From positions 1 to 47,602 of the forward strand of contig JAIYDD010000241.1 of the NCBI GenBank assembly GCA_027487675.1: a stretch of DNA of 47,602 nt, written 5' to 3'. Each line of letters starts with the position of its first letter. Within the stretch, counting starts at the first letter, position 1. Below, in pieces: positions 8,820 through 17,963 of the stretch. The notes beneath the pieces were generated by a model. It had not been told where the DNA came from and did no database searches. It was given only the letters and a program-made list of their open reading frames with translations. Made by a program: the position numbers and the translations under genes. Source of the DNA: Acetobacteraceae bacterium (lineage in GTDB: Bacteria; Pseudomonadota; Alphaproteobacteria; Acetobacterales; Acetobacteraceae).

Positions 8820-10357
8820 GGCAGCTCTCCCCGCAGCGCCGCGCGCAGCCGCCAGGGCCGGCGCAGCAGGCCGCGCGCCATCGCGCGTTCCTCGGCCGAG
8901 AGCGCCCAGGCCGCGCCGGCCAGGAAGGCCGCCATGGCCAGCGCCGCCGCGGCCAGCAGCGCGGCCTTGGCCGAGAAGGCCAGCAGCAGCGCCAGCCCCG
9001 CCCCGCCCAGCGCCAGCGGCACGAAGGCCGCCCGCGCCGCCGCCGCCGCCGCCGGATAGAGGCGCGCCACGAACCACAGCCGCCCTGCCGCATCCACCGC
9101 GCAGCGCAGCGCCCAGGCCGCCGCCGCGCCCTCGATGCCGATCCAGACAAGGCCCGCGGCCGAGAGCGGCAGGAACACCGCGGCCTGTGCGAGCTGCCAC
9201 TTGGCGTTGACGTCCGGCCGCCCGATCGCGTCCAGCAGCGCGCCCGGCGCGAAGGCGGCGCAGGAGAAGAAGATGCCGACCGCGAGGATCTGCAGCACGC
9301 GCCCGCCGCCCTCGGCGAAGTCGGCGCCGAGCCAGAGCCACAGCACCTCGCGCCCGAAGGCCACCAGCAGCAGGCAGGCCGGCAGCACCGCGGCCGCCGA
9401 GATCAGCGCCCCGCGCCGCAGCAGCGCCGCCGTGGCGCCCGGATGCGTCAGGTAGGCCGAGGCCATCGCCGGCAGCAGCGCCTGCGCCACCGCGACCGGC
9501 AGGATCCACATGCGCATGACGAGGTCGAGCGGCGTGGCGTAGAAGGCGACGGCCGACAGCGTCAGCAGCGCGCCCACCAGGAAGCGGTCGGCATAGAGCA
9601 GCGCCTGCGTCAGCACGCCGGAGGCGCTCATCCACCCGCCCATGCGCAGCAGCGGCGCCACCAGCGTCCAGCGCGGCAGGGATAGGCGCAGCCCCGGCAT
9701 GTCGCGGCGCACCAGCCAGGCATAGGAGAGCGCATTGGCCAGCCGGCAGGCCAGCAGCACCAGCACCACGCCGACCAGGCTCTGCCACACCGCCAGCACC
9801 AGCACCGGGCCGACATAGTAGGAGAGCGAGACCGGGATCGCGACCAGGTTCGCCTGCCGGAAGCGCTGATGCGCGCCCAGCACGCCCCACAGCGCCGCGT
9901 TCACCACGACCAGGGGGGCGGCCAGGCACAGCAGGCGGAAGGCGGCGATCGCCTCGGCCTGCAGGTCGTCCGGCACGTTGATCAGCCGGCCCATCAGCAG
10001 CGGCATCAGCGCGAAGGCGACCGCCCCCAGCGCGAGGCTCAGCAGGAACAGCGCGGAGATGGCGGCATTCGCCAGCGCGGTCGCCTGCGCATAGGCCTCC
10101 GTGCCGATGCGGGTGGAGATGGCGCGCGTCAGCGCCGCGCCGACGCCGAGATCGAAGACCCCGAAGACGCCGACGATGGCCAGCGCCAGGGTGAACAGGC
10201 CCCAGCGCTCGATCCCCATCTGCCCGACCAGCACCGGCGTCAGCGCCAGCGCCAGCAGCAAGGGCAGGCCCCGCCCGAGCGCGTTCCAGACGGTGCCGGA
10301 GAGCAGGCGCCCGGCGGAGGCCCGCTGCTCGGCCGTATCGGCCATGGCCTGCGCCAT
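8816..10357 (-). CDS. Wzx-like polysaccharide flippase (MOP superfamily)
   Basis: This is a protein of about 513 aa with roughly 12-14 hydrophobic helices, starting with NALGRGLPLLLALALTPVLV and containing FDLGVGAALTRAIS, features of polysaccharide-export MOP transporters. It should move undecaprenyl-linked repeat units across the inner membrane. The start is uncertain: ATG 10357 is given, but a TTG at 10366 (preceded by AAGGA) and an ATG at 10345 are both possible. It lies between the priming transferase and the glycosyltransferases, as expected for a Wzx/Wzy-type pathway. No Wzy polymerase or Wza/Wzc export genes are seen nearby. Confidence 0.88.
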   Translation of the reverse strand: MAQAMADTAEQRASAGRLLSGTVWNALGRGLPLLLALALTPVLVGQMGIERWGLFTLALAIVGVFGVFDLGVGAALTRAISTRIGTEAYAQATALANAAISALFLLSLALGAVAFALMPLLMGRLINVPDDLQAEAIAAFRLLCLAAPLVVVNAALWGVLGAHQRFRQANLVAIPVSLSYYVGPVLVLAVWQSLVGVVLVLLACRLANALSYAWLVRRDMPGLRLSLPRWTLVAPLLRMGGWMSASGVLTQALLYADRFLVGALLTLSAVAFYATPLDLVMRMWILPVAVAQALLPAMASAYLTHPGATAALLRRGALISAAAVLPACLLLVAFGREVLWLWLGADFAEGGGRVLQILAVGIFFSCAAFAPGALLDAIGRPDVNAKWQLAQAAVFLPLSAAGLVWIGIEGAAAAWALRCAVDAAGRLWFVARLYPAAAAAARAAFVPLALGGAGLALLLAFSAKAALLAAAALAMAAFLAGAAWALSAEERAMARGLLRRPWRLRAALRGELP

Positions 10358-10523
10358 CCTTGCCAAGATTCCTTGCCGCGCGGGGAGGAGGTGGGCGGCG
10401 ATGCCCGCCGCCCCGGACCGGCCGGGGCGGCGCGCCCGTGGGCTACGCGGTCACCGCCGCGGGATCAACCAAGAACCGGGATGGATCGCGCCGCGGCGGG
10501 CGGCGCCGGGCGGCGGCCCGCGG

Positions 10524-11282
10524 TCAGTAGGCGCCGCGGCGGGCCAGCACCGCCATCGGCGTGCGCAGCAGGATGCGGAGGTCGTTCAGCAGGGACGGCC
10601 GGGTCGCATAGGCGACGTCCATCGCCACGCGCTGGGCGTAGCTGACATCGTTGCGGCCGCTGACCTGCCAGGGCCCGGTGATGCCGGGGCGGACGGAGAC
10701 GTAATGGGTGGCGCAGGCGCCGTAATAGGCGACCAGCTCGGCTTCCTGCACCGGGCGGGGGCCGACCAGGCTCATCTCGCCGCGGAGCACGTTGATCAGC
10801 TGCGGCAGCTCGTCGAGCGAGGAGGCGCGCAGGAAGCGGCCGATCGGCGTCACGCGCGGGTCGTTCCTCAGCTTGCGCGTCGCGTCCCACTCCGCCCGCG
10901 CCATCGGGTCGGTCGCCAGCAGCTCGGCCAGGCGGCGGTCGGAGTTCATGACCATGGAGCGGAACTTGAGGCAGCCGAACACGCGCCCGCCGCGGCCGAT
11001 GCGCGGATGGGCGTAGAAGGCCTTGCCGCCATCCAGCTTCACCAGGGCCGCGAGCAGCAGGAAGGCCGGCAGCGCCGCCAGCAGCAGCAGCCCGGCGCCC
11101 AGGATGTCGAGCGCCCGCTTGGCCGCCGGGCGCAGCGCGGCGGCCAGCCCCGATTCGGCGGCGACATGCGCCGGCAGGCAGCCGCAGCCGGCGGCTTCCA
11201 GCCCCAGCAGCGGGTGGACGACCGCGGAGCGCTTGGTCTCGGGCTCGCGGGCGAGCGTCTGGACGGCATCCAGGCCAGGCAT
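10524..11282 (-). CDS. Priming sugar-phosphate transferase (PF02397 type)
   Basis: This is a 252-aa initiating phosphoglycosyl transferase of the monotopic class. One re-entrant hydrophobic segment lies at about residues 56-80 (ALDILGAGLLLLAALPAF). The catalytic core includes KFRSMVMNSD, SSLDELPQLINVLRGEMSLV, GPRP and RPGITGPWQVSGRN. It transfers a sugar-1-phosphate from a UDP-sugar to undecaprenyl phosphate, starting the polymer. It lacks the N-terminal membrane bundle of WbaP, so it resembles shorter Pss/EpsL-type enzymes plus an unrelated N-terminal extension of about 50 residues. A GAGGA ribosome site lies 5 nt before the ATG. It is the first gene of the minus-strand cluster. Confidence 0.93.
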   Translation of the reverse strand: MPGLDAVQTLAREPETKRSAVVHPLLGLEAAGCGCLPAHVAAESGLAAALRPAAKRALDILGAGLLLLAALPAFLLLAALVKLDGGKAFYAHPRIGRGGRVFGCLKFRSMVMNSDRRLAELLATDPMARAEWDATRKLRNDPRVTPIGRFLRASSLDELPQLINVLRGEMSLVGPRPVQEAELVAYYGACATHYVSVRPGITGPWQVSGRNDVSYAQRVAMDVAYATRPSLLNDLRILLRTPMAVLARRGAY

Positions 11283-11564
11283 GGAGGTCCTCGTGGTGCG
11301 GCGTGGCCGCGTCTCGTGGCGGTCGAGGCCGGCACCGAGGTCGTCGCCTTGGCCCGTGCGTGCCCGAAATGGCCGGCGCGTCGGGTGGCTTCAACCCCGG
11401 GACCTGTGCCCCGTCGAGATATGTATGGGGGGGGTGCCCGGCGGGTTTGCGACGCGCTTGCGGCGGGATTATGGCGCGTGGCGCAAGCTGCAATTCGTCA
11501 GCGTTTTCCGCGCTCCGCGGGAATTGATGGACGACACCCGCCTTGTTTGTGCCATCATCCTCGC

Positions 11565-11756
11565 ATGACGATCGTCCACCTCCATCGCCACCCCGCGGCG
11601 CGCGGCCTGCCCGGCCTCGGGGCGGCCTTCTGCCGGCCCACGCCGCAGCCCGATGCGCCGCGCGAGGGCTCCGCCGCGCGCGGCATCCTGCTGGCCGTCG
11701 CCGCCTCCTCCTTCGCCTGGCTCGGGCTGGCGTTGCTGGTGCCGCGCATCTGGTAG
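11565..11756 (+). CDS. Small hypothetical protein with one C-terminal membrane helix
   Basis: This is a 63-aa ORF divergent from the priming transferase. The N-terminal half is rich in His, Pro and Arg; residues about 40-61 (GILLAVAASSFAWLGLALLV) would form a single membrane helix, with three further residues after it. There is no clear Shine-Dalgarno sequence, and I do not recognise a family. Its position at the edge of the polysaccharide cluster is the only functional hint. In DNA this GC-rich a frame of this length can occur by chance, so the call rests on the well-formed helix. Confidence 0.35.
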   Translation: MTIVHLHRHPAARGLPGLGAAFCRPTPQPDAPREGSAARGILLAVAASSFAWLGLALLVPRIW

Positions 11757-11795
11757 GGCGCGGCGGCCGGCTTCTGCCGCCGCCCGCGCCGGTGC

Positions 11796-13454
11796 ATGGT
11801 GGCCCCCGCGAGCAGCGGAGCCGCCACACTGCCTGTCCGACCCCAGGGCCGCCGGGCCGATCCCTCCTTCGCGTCCACCGCCGCGTCCTACGGGCTTGCG
11901 CTGCTGGTCGGCGTGGCGCTGGCGCTGTCCGTCTTCCCGCTGGACTTCCTGTTCCCCGCCGCCGGCGCGCCCTGGCGGCCGGTGGGGGATGCCGCGCAGC
12001 ACATGGTGGCGCAGCGCTACCTGATCGCGGATGCCTGGCGCTGGCCGCCGGTCTTCGCCGCGAACCTGAACACGCAGGAGGGCGGGCTCAACACCGCCTT
12101 CGCCGATTCGATCCCGGCGCTCACGCTGCTGCTGAAGGCGCTGCGCGCCTGGCTGCCGGAGGGCTTCCACGGCGTCGGCCTGTTCTACGGGCTCGCCTGG
12201 GCGGCGCAGCCGGTCGCCGCGGTCTGGGCACTGCGCGGCGCGCGGGAAGGGCGGCTGCTGCCGGCGCTGGGCGTGGCGCTGGCCGCGGCCTCGATGCCCG
12301 CCTTCATCGGGCGCTTCGGCCATGCGGCGCTGTGCGGCCATGCGCTGCTGCTGCTGGGACTGGGCTTCTACCTGCGGTTGGTGCGCCGGCCGACGCCGGG
12401 GCGCTGGCTGGGCGCGGGGGCGCTGCAGGTGCTGGCGCTGCTGGTCCACCCTTATCTTGCCGCGATGACGCTGGCGCTGCTGGGCGCGGTGCCGGCGACG
12501 CGGCTGCTGCGGGGGCAGGCTTTTTGGGGCGCCGCCATCGCCACAGGCGCGGCGGCGGCGGCCGTGGCGGGGACCATGGCCGCCTTCGGCTATCTCGGCG
12601 CGCAGGGGGAGGGGGGGTATGGCATGTTCGCCATGAACCTCCTCTCGCCTGTGTGGCCGGCGGGGTCCTGGGTGGTGGGCTGGCCCTGGTCGCCGCAGCT
12701 CGACGCCACCGGCCATGGCGGGTGGGAGGGCTACAACTGGCTCGGCCTCGGCCTGCTCGGCGCGCTGGTGGCGGGCGTCGCGCTGCGCCCGCTGGAGGCG
12801 CTGCGCATGGCCGGGCGCCATGCCGGGCTGCTGGTGGTGATGGCCGGGCTGGCGGCGCTGGCGGTCAGCTTCCAGGTCGGGTTCGGGGCGCGGATCGTGC
12901 TGGATCTCGGCCCGGCGCCAGGGTTCCTCGAGCAGTTCCGCGCCTCCGGCCGCTTCTTCTGGCCGGTCGGCTATGCGCTGCTGCTCGGCGCCATGGTGCT
13001 GCTGGCCCGCCGCGCGCCGCTGCTCTGTCTGGGCTTCGGGCTGCTGCAACTGGCCGACGCCACGCCGCTGCGCGCCGCCATCGCCGGCTGGGCCGGCCAG
13101 CGTGAGGGCTGGACGCTGGACGCACCGGCGCTGCGCGCGGAACTCGCGACCGCGCAGCGGCTGACCCTGCTGCCCTCCTGGCCCTGCGTGGACCAGCGCA
13201 CCGGCGGCCCGACCTATGTGCTGCTGCTGGAAACCCTGGCGCTGGCATCCGAACGCGCCGTGCCGGCCGGCACCATGTATGTGGCGCGCTGGCGCACCCC
13301 GCCCGCCTGCCGCGACCAGGCCCTGGCCGAGGCGCCCCTGGCCGAGGGCGAGCTGCGCCTGATCCTGCCCGGCGCTCAGGCCGCGCTGGCGCCGCTGGTC
13401 CCGGAAGGCGAGGCCAGGTGCCGGCCGGTCGGGGCGCTGCTGGCCTGCCGCTGA
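11796..13454 (+). CDS. Polytopic membrane protein, DUF6311-like (possible GT-C glycosyltransferase)
   Basis: This is a 552-aa protein with about ten hydrophobic helices and a soluble C-terminal part (about residues 425-552). An early lumen-facing segment reads GDAAQHMVAQRYL followed by FAANLNTQEGG and ADSIPAL, the arrangement seen in DUF6311 proteins and reminiscent of the first acidic loop of GT-C lipid-linked-sugar transferases. The assignment to a GT-C role is inference. The start at ATG 11796 is plausible but has no strong ribosome site. The 3' end overlaps the convergent GtrB-like gene by 79 bp. A GtrB-type neighbour, which makes polyprenyl-phosphate sugars, would suit a GT-C enzyme that uses them. 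Confidence 0.7.
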   Translation: MVAPASSGAATLPVRPQGRRADPSFASTAASYGLALLVGVALALSVFPLDFLFPAAGAPWRPVGDAAQHMVAQRYLIADAWRWPPVFAANLNTQEGGLNTAFADSIPALTLLLKALRAWLPEGFHGVGLFYGLAWAAQPVAAVWALRGAREGRLLPALGVALAAASMPAFIGRFGHAALCGHALLLLGLGFYLRLVRRPTPGRWLGAGALQVLALLVHPYLAAMTLALLGAVPATRLLRGQAFWGAAIATGAAAAAVAGTMAAFGYLGAQGEGGYGMFAMNLLSPVWPAGSWVVGWPWSPQLDATGHGGWEGYNWLGLGLLGALVAGVALRPLEALRMAGRHAGLLVVMAGLAALAVSFQVGFGARIVLDLGPAPGFLEQFRASGRFFWPVGYALLLGAMVLLARRAPLLCLGFGLLQLADATPLRAAIAGWAGQREGWTLDAPALRAELATAQRLTLLPSWPCVDQRTGGPTYVLLLETLALASERAVPAGTMYVARWRTPPACRDQALAEAPLAEGELRLILPGAQAALAPLVPEGEARCRPVGALLACR

Positions 13455-14443
13455 TCGCTCGGCACGTGCCGCTCGACCAGGTAGAGCGGCCGGCCCTTGG
13501 TCTCGTTGAACACCCGGCCGAGATACTCGCCGATGATGCCGAGCGTCATCAGCTGCACCCCGCCCAGGAACAGCACCACCGCCATCAGGCTGGGGTAGCC
13601 GGCGACCGGGTTGCCCCAGATCATCGTGCGCAGGATGATCAGCGCGCCATAGCCCGCCGCGAAGACCGCGGTGACGAGCCCGAGATAGGTCGCGATCTTC
13701 AGCGGCCCGACGGTGAAGCTGGTGATGCCTTCCAGCGAGAAATTCCACAGCTTCCAGTAGTTCCACTTGGTCTCGCCGGCCGCCCGCGGCGCGCGGTCAT
13801 ACAGCACCGCGACCGAGGGGTAGCCGACCCAGGCGAACAGCCCCTTCATGAAGCGGTGGCGTTCGCGCAGGGACAGCAGCGCATCCAGCGAGCGGCGGCT
13901 CATCAGCCGGAAATCGCCGGTGTTGGGCGGCAGCTGCACCTTGCCGCCGATGCGCTGCATCACCCGGTAGAAGGCGCTGGCAGTGGCCTTCTTCAGCCAG
14001 GTCTCGCCTTCCCGCACCCGGCGCTGGGCATAGGCGATGTCCACGCCCTGGCGGCGCCAGGCGGCGACCAGGTCCGGGATGACCTCCGGCGGGTCCTGCA
14101 GGTCGGCGTCGATCACCACCACCGCCTCGGTGGCAGCGGCATGGTCGAGGCCCGCGGTCAGCGCGATCTCCTTGCCGAAATTGCGCGACAGGTTGACCAC
14201 CGCGACGCGCGGATCGGCATCGCGCAGGCCGAGCATGATGGACAGCGTGGCATCGCGGGAGCCGTCATTCACATAGACGACCTCCCAGGGCTCCCCGATC
14301 GCCTCCATCACCGGCACCAGGCGGGCATGGAAGGCGGGCAGCACTTCCTGCTCGTTGTAGGCGGGCACGACGACGGACAGCACAGGGCGGGGCTCGGCGC
14401 GCGCCGGGCCGGTCACGGGAAGCGGGATGGGCGACTGGTCCAT
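13376..14443 (-). CDS. GtrB/DPM1-like membrane glycosyltransferase (GT2)
   Basis: This is a 355-aa protein. The GT2 domain (about residues 25-250) has SVVVPAYNEQEVLP, VYVNDGSRD and the metal site VVIDADLQDPPE. Two C-terminal membrane helices follow (about 265-325). This is the layout of GtrB and related polyprenyl-phosphate glucosyl/arabinosyl transferases, which load a sugar on undecaprenyl phosphate at the inner membrane. The start is ATG 14443; GGAGGAGG lies about 11 nt upstream. The C-terminal tail of about 30 residues is encoded in DNA that also encodes the end of the convergent DUF6311-like gene. Together they may form a lipid-sugar donor/acceptor pair. Confidence 0.88.
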   Translation of the reverse strand: MDQSPIPLPVTGPARAEPRPVLSVVVPAYNEQEVLPAFHARLVPVMEAIGEPWEVVYVNDGSRDATLSIMLGLRDADPRVAVVNLSRNFGKEIALTAGLDHAAATEAVVVIDADLQDPPEVIPDLVAAWRRQGVDIAYAQRRVREGETWLKKATASAFYRVMQRIGGKVQLPPNTGDFRLMSRRSLDALLSLRERHRFMKGLFAWVGYPSVAVLYDRAPRAAGETKWNYWKLWNFSLEGITSFTVGPLKIATYLGLVTAVFAAGYGALIILRTMIWGNPVAGYPSLMAVVLFLGGVQLMTLGIIGEYLGRVFNETKGRPLYLVERHVPSDQRQASSAPTGRHLASPSGTSGASAA

Positions 14444-14576
14444 GGCGACCTGATGCCTCCTCCGTGCGGCGAAGTCGGGGCGAAGCGGGGGCGGGACCGC
14501 GGCGGGCCGGCACCCCGCGGCCGGTGGTAGGTCGCGCCGCGCCCCGACGCCAGCGCCCGGCGCGCGATCGTGACGA

Positions 14577-14978
14577 TCAGGAAGGGCGGGGGACGGGGTC
14601 CGGCTCCTCCGCGTCGTCGTCCTCGTCATCGCCGGCGGTGCGCCATTCGCCGGCGGCGGGCGCCAGCTCCGGCGTCGGGTTGTCGGCCAGGATGGCGGCG
14701 GTGTCCTCGTCGAAGGCCTCGATCTCGCCATCGGGGGAGCCCAGGCCGATCGCCGCCATGGTGGCGGCCGCGGCGCGCGCGGCCAGCGCGGCGGTGCGCT
14801 CGTCGCGGCATTCCAGGACGATCTCGGCATCCTCGCCATCGGCCTGGACGAGCTCGAGCAGAAAGAAGGAGGCGCCTTCGCGGGCGCCGTTCTCCCACAC
14901 CCCGTCCTCGGAGCGGTGCATGGGGGTGATGGCGATGGAGAGTCGGCCTTCGGGCTCGCTTCTGTCGGAGTCGGACAT
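14577..14978 (-). CDS. Small acidic hypothetical protein
   Basis: This is a 133-aa cytoplasmic protein that I do not recognise. It is strongly acidic, ending in a run of Asp/Glu (GDDEDDDAEEPDP). The central part (about residues 10-85) looks folded: LSIAITPMHRS, then ASFFLLELVQADGEDAEIVL, then an Ala-rich helix. The start ATG 14978 has GAGG five bases upstream; the longer frame continues into repeat DNA and is unlikely to be coding. It lies between the GtrB-like gene and the ABC operon, both on the same strand, but gaps of more than 130 bp on each side suggest it is transcribed alone. Confidence 0.6.
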   Translation of the reverse strand: MSDSDRSEPEGRLSIAITPMHRSEDGVWENGAREGASFFLLELVQADGEDAEIVLECRDERTAALAARAAAATMAAIGLGSPDGEIEAFDEDTAAILADNPTPELAPAAGEWRTAGDDEDDDAEEPDPVPRPS

Positions 14979-15100
14979 GGTGGCCTCGCGCGGCAGGGTG
15001 GCGAGGCACAAGCGCATGGAAGCGGCGTGGGATGCAAGCGGGGCGGCGGGTGGGGGTCTACCCAGGGGGCTGCGCCCCCCGCTGAAACCTGCGCTACCTG

Positions 15101-15204
15101 CCCGGGGGGTGCTCCGCACCCCCAGATACCCGGAGCCATTTGCCCGGGGGGTGCTCCGCACCCCCCGATACCCCCCGGCCAAGGGCCCAAGGCCCCTGGA
15201 CCCC
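15101..15204. repeat. Hairpin repeat, two 42-bp-period units (inverted relative to 43169-43328)
   Basis: Two near-identical units begin at 15101 and 15143, exactly 42 bp apart. Each contains a perfect hairpin with arms GGGGGGTGC and GCACCCCCC around TCC (the first copy is one base shorter). The block 15143-15204 is the reverse complement of 43169-43231 with only one inserted base, although the copies lie 28 kb apart. It fills the gap downstream of the binding-protein gene at 15214 and could serve as a transcription barrier. The nearby 15061-15080 also forms a GC-rich hairpin. Confidence 0.85.
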
Positions 15205-15213
15205 TTCAGTTCG

Positions 15214-16245
15214 TCAGGCCATGGGGCGCAGGGCGCGCTGGGCCGCCGGCGGCAGAAAGGCGCGGCTGAACACCTCGCCAGGCTCGGGGCGGCGGGGGAG
15301 CTGGAAGACCTCCACCGTCTGCGCGATGGCACGCGCCAGGCGCTCGTCCGACAGATCCCCGGCGCCGAGCTGCACCGCCTCCGGCGTCGCGATCACGGTG
15401 CGCCAAGCGTATTCCACGCGCTGCCGCTCGATGCGCTCGTCGATGGTGGGCTCGATGCGGGTCATCAGGCGCATCGCCTCGGTGGGATCGCGCCCCACCT
15501 CCAGCATCGCACGGTTGATCGCACCCACCAGGCCGCGCACGGCGGCCGGATTGTCGCGCGCCAGGCGCGGGCTGACCATCACGCCGTTCGAATAGGCGGC
15601 GATGCCGTGGTCGGCGAAGACGAACCAGCGGAACTCGCGGTCCGGGTCGCGGCGCATCGCCACCAGGTTCATGTAGCTGGTCAGCGTGAAGACCAGGCTG
15701 CCCTCCACCTGGCCCTGGATCAGCATCTGCTCCTGCAGGTTCGGCGCCATGTTCAGGATCTCGTTCCGCGCCGGATCAAGCCCGTTCAGCCGCGCGAACA
15801 ACGGGAAGGTGCGCGTGGTGGCCGACCCCGCCGGCCCGCCGAGCTTGCGGCCCGCCAGATCGGCGATGGTGCGGATCGGCCCGTCGGCGCGGACCACGAT
15901 GGCAAACGGCGCGGCGTTGTAGATCTGGTAGACCATCAGCGGCTGCTCGCCCGGACGCGCGGCGGCCTGCTGGATGATGGCGTTCATGTCGCCGAAGCCG
16001 GCATCATAGGCGCCGCCCATGATGCGCGTGATGGTGTTGGCCGAGCCGTCGCCCTGGTCGATCGTGACGTTCAGCCCGGCTTCGCGGAACCAGCCGCGCT
16101 CCCGCGCCAGGAAGTACCAGGAATGCACGCCCTGGAAGCGCCAGTCGAGCGTGAAGCGGATGCTTTGCAGCGACTGCGCGAGTGCGGGCGCGGCCAGCGG
16201 CGCGACGATCGCGGCGCCGAGCGCCGCGCGACGGGTCAGGATCAT
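15214..16245 (-). CDS. NMT1/SsuA-type ABC substrate-binding protein 1
   Basis: This is a 343-aa periplasmic protein. The signal peptide starts [16 protein letters not shown] and probably ends at ALA-Q near residue 24; the paired Arg could allow Tat export. The mature part follows the NMT1/THI5-like fold: [20 protein letters not shown], then [13 protein letters not shown] and GFGDMNAII near the ligand cleft. It is a clear paralogue of the binding protein at 20214-21236. The ATG has a GGAGAG ribosome site. It is the last gene of an operon with a permease and an ATPase of the nitrate/taurine class. The ligand is unknown; a pyrimidine, hydantoin or related cyclic amide is suggested by the amidohydrolase in the operon. 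Confidence 0.9.
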   Translation of the reverse strand: MILTRRAALGAAIVAPLAAPALAQSLQSIRFTLDWRFQGVHSWYFLARERGWFREAGLNVTIDQGDGSANTITRIMGGAYDAGFGDMNAIIQQAAARPGEQPLMVYQIYNAAPFAIVVRADGPIRTIADLAGRKLGGPAGSATTRTFPLFARLNGLDPARNEILNMAPNLQEQMLIQGQVEGSLVFTLTSYMNLVAMRRDPDREFRWFVFADHGIAAYSNGVMVSPRLARDNPAAVRGLVGAINRAMLEVGRDPTEAMRLMTRIEPTIDERIERQRVEYAWRTVIATPEAVQLGAGDLSDERLARAIAQTVEVFQLPRRPEPGEVFSRAFLPPAAQRALRPMA

Positions 16246-16303
16246 CTGTGAACTCTCCCGGCTTGGGGTCGTTGCCCCGGTGATGATTGCACTTGCCGAC
16301 GCG

Positions 16304-17089
16304 TCAGGTGGTCACGGCAAGGTCCGTCTTGCGATGGGCCCAGCCGGTCACGCGGCGCTCGATGAAGGAGAAGATCAGGTAGAGCATCACGCCGAGCCCC
16401 GCGAGGATGAACAGCCCCGCGAAGACCAGCGGCACGTTGAAGGACGACGACGCGATCATCATCATGTTGCCGATGCCGCGGTTCGACGCGACCGTCTCCG
16501 CGACGACGGAGCCGACGAAGGCCAGCGTGATCGCCACCTTCAGGGACGCGAAGAAATAGGGCATCGCCCGCGGCAGGCCGACATTCCAGAGGATGTCGAG
16601 CTTCGACGCCTTCAGCGTCTTCATCACGTCCTCCAGCTCCGGCTCCACCGTCGCGATGCCCGTGGCGACGTTCACCACGATCGGGAAGATGCAGATGATC
16701 ATCGCGGTCAGGACTGCCGGCACGGTGCCGGCACCGAACCACAGCACGAAGATCGGCACCACCGCGACCTTCGGGATGGAGGAGATGCCGACCAGCAGCG
16801 GATAGGCCGTTTCGAAGGCCAGCCGCGAACTGCCGATGCTGACGCCGAGTGTCACGCCGATCAGCACGCCCCAGCCGAAGCCGACCAGCGTGGTGTAGAG
16901 CGTCTGGTAGGTGTGCGGCCATAGCGCCGGCCAGCGATCCCATAGCGTTGCCAGGATCTGACTCGGTCGCGGCAGCACGATGTCGCTGATGCCGAAGGCC
17001 AGGCACGCGACTTCCCAGACCACGAAGACGCCGAGGATCAGCGCGGTGGACGGCGCCTTCGCGCGCAGCGTCGCGAGGATGTTGGTCAT
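16304..17089 (-). CDS. NitT/TauT-type ABC transporter permease (SsuC-like)
   Basis: This is a 261-aa inner-membrane permease with about six helices. The cytoplasmic coupling loop is [20 protein letters not shown] followed by [14 protein letters not shown], characteristic of SsuC/TauC/ThiX permeases. The length is normal. It starts 10 nt after the ATPase gene and precedes binding protein 1. It would work as a homodimer with the adjacent ATPase and receive ligand from one or both binding proteins of the operon. Confidence 0.93.
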   Translation of the reverse strand: MTNILATLRAKAPSTALILGVFVVWEVACLAFGISDIVLPRPSQILATLWDRWPALWPHTYQTLYTTLVGFGWGVLIGVTLGVSIGSSRLAFETAYPLLVGISSIPKVAVVPIFVLWFGAGTVPAVLTAMIICIFPIVVNVATGIATVEPELEDVMKTLKASKLDILWNVGLPRAMPYFFASLKVAITLAFVGSVVAETVASNRGIGNMMMIASSSFNVPLVFAGLFILAGLGVMLYLIFSFIERRVTGWAHRKTDLAVTT

Positions 17090-17099
17090 GGCGCGTGCC

Positions 17100-17963
17100 T
17101 CACAGCGTCGCGGCGGTGCGGACGCCGATGATCAGCTCCCGCAGGCGTTGGGTCAGGGCCACGAAACCGGGCGTGTAGAGCAGGTCCATGCTGCGGGGCC
17201 TGGCGAAATCCACCGCGCAGTCTTCCAGGATGCGGCCCGGCCGCGCGCTCATCACGCAGATGCGGTTGGCGAGGTAGCCGGCCTCGCGCAGGTCGTGCGT
17301 CACCAGCAGCACCGTGGTGCGCTTGGTGGACCAGAGGTCCTGCATCGTCGCCCACAGCTCCTCCCGCGTGAACTGGTCGAGCGCGCCGAAGGGCTCGTCC
17401 AGCAGCAGCAGGTCGGGTTCGTGGATCAGCGCGCGGCAGAGATTGGTCCGCTGCATCATCCCGCCGGAGAGCTGCCAGGGGAACTTGTCGCCGAAGCCGC
17501 GCAGCCCGACCTGCGCCAGCAGCGCCTCCGCCTTCTCGCGGTACTCGCCGTTCCTCTTGGCGCGCCAGTGCTTGCGATAGGGCTGCACGATCTTCAGCGG
17601 CAGCATCACGTTCTGCCGCACCGTCAGCCAGGGCAGCAGCGTCGGGTTCTGGTAGGCCATGCCGATCCGCACATCCTCGGCGCCGATCTCCCGCCCCGCC
17701 ACGAACAGGTTCCCGGCCGAGGGCTTCAGCAGGCCCGAGACGAGCTTCAGGATGGTGGATTTCCCGCAGCCCGAGGGCCCGACGAGGGCGACGAAATCGC
17801 CCTTCTCGATGCGCAGGTCGGTCTCGGCGAGCGCGCGCACCGCGCCCTCGCCCTTGCCGAACTGCACGGCGACGCGCTCCAGCTCGATCAGCGGGCGCGG
17901 GATCACGGGCGGCGGCACGGTGGCGCGCGGTGCGTCGGGCAGGATGGCGGCGGGCGCGCTCAT
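17100..17963 (-). CDS. NitT/TauT-type ABC transporter ATP-binding protein
   Basis: This is a 287-aa ATPase. The start is the ATG at 17963, which overlaps the amidohydrolase stop (ATGA); the longer open frame is the amidohydrolase gene read out of frame. Walker A is VGPSGCGKST, the Q-loop is AYQNPTLLPWL, the signature is LSGGMMQRTNLCRAL, Walker B is LLLLDEPFGALD, and the H-loop is VTHDLREA. These fit the SsuB/TauB/NrtD group. An N-terminal extension of about 25 residues rich in Pro and Ala precedes the domain. Translational coupling to the amidohydrolase links transport and catabolism in one message. Confidence 0.94.
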   Translation of the reverse strand: MSAPAAILPDAPRATVPPPVIPRPLIELERVAVQFGKGEGAVRALAETDLRIEKGDFVALVGPSGCGKSTILKLVSGLLKPSAGNLFVAGREIGAEDVRIGMAYQNPTLLPWLTVRQNVMLPLKIVQPYRKHWRAKRNGEYREKAEALLAQVGLRGFGDKFPWQLSGGMMQRTNLCRALIHEPDLLLLDEPFGALDQFTREELWATMQDLWSTKRTTVLLVTHDLREAGYLANRICVMSARPGRILEDCAVDFARPRSMDLLYTPGFVALTQRLRELIIGVRTAATL

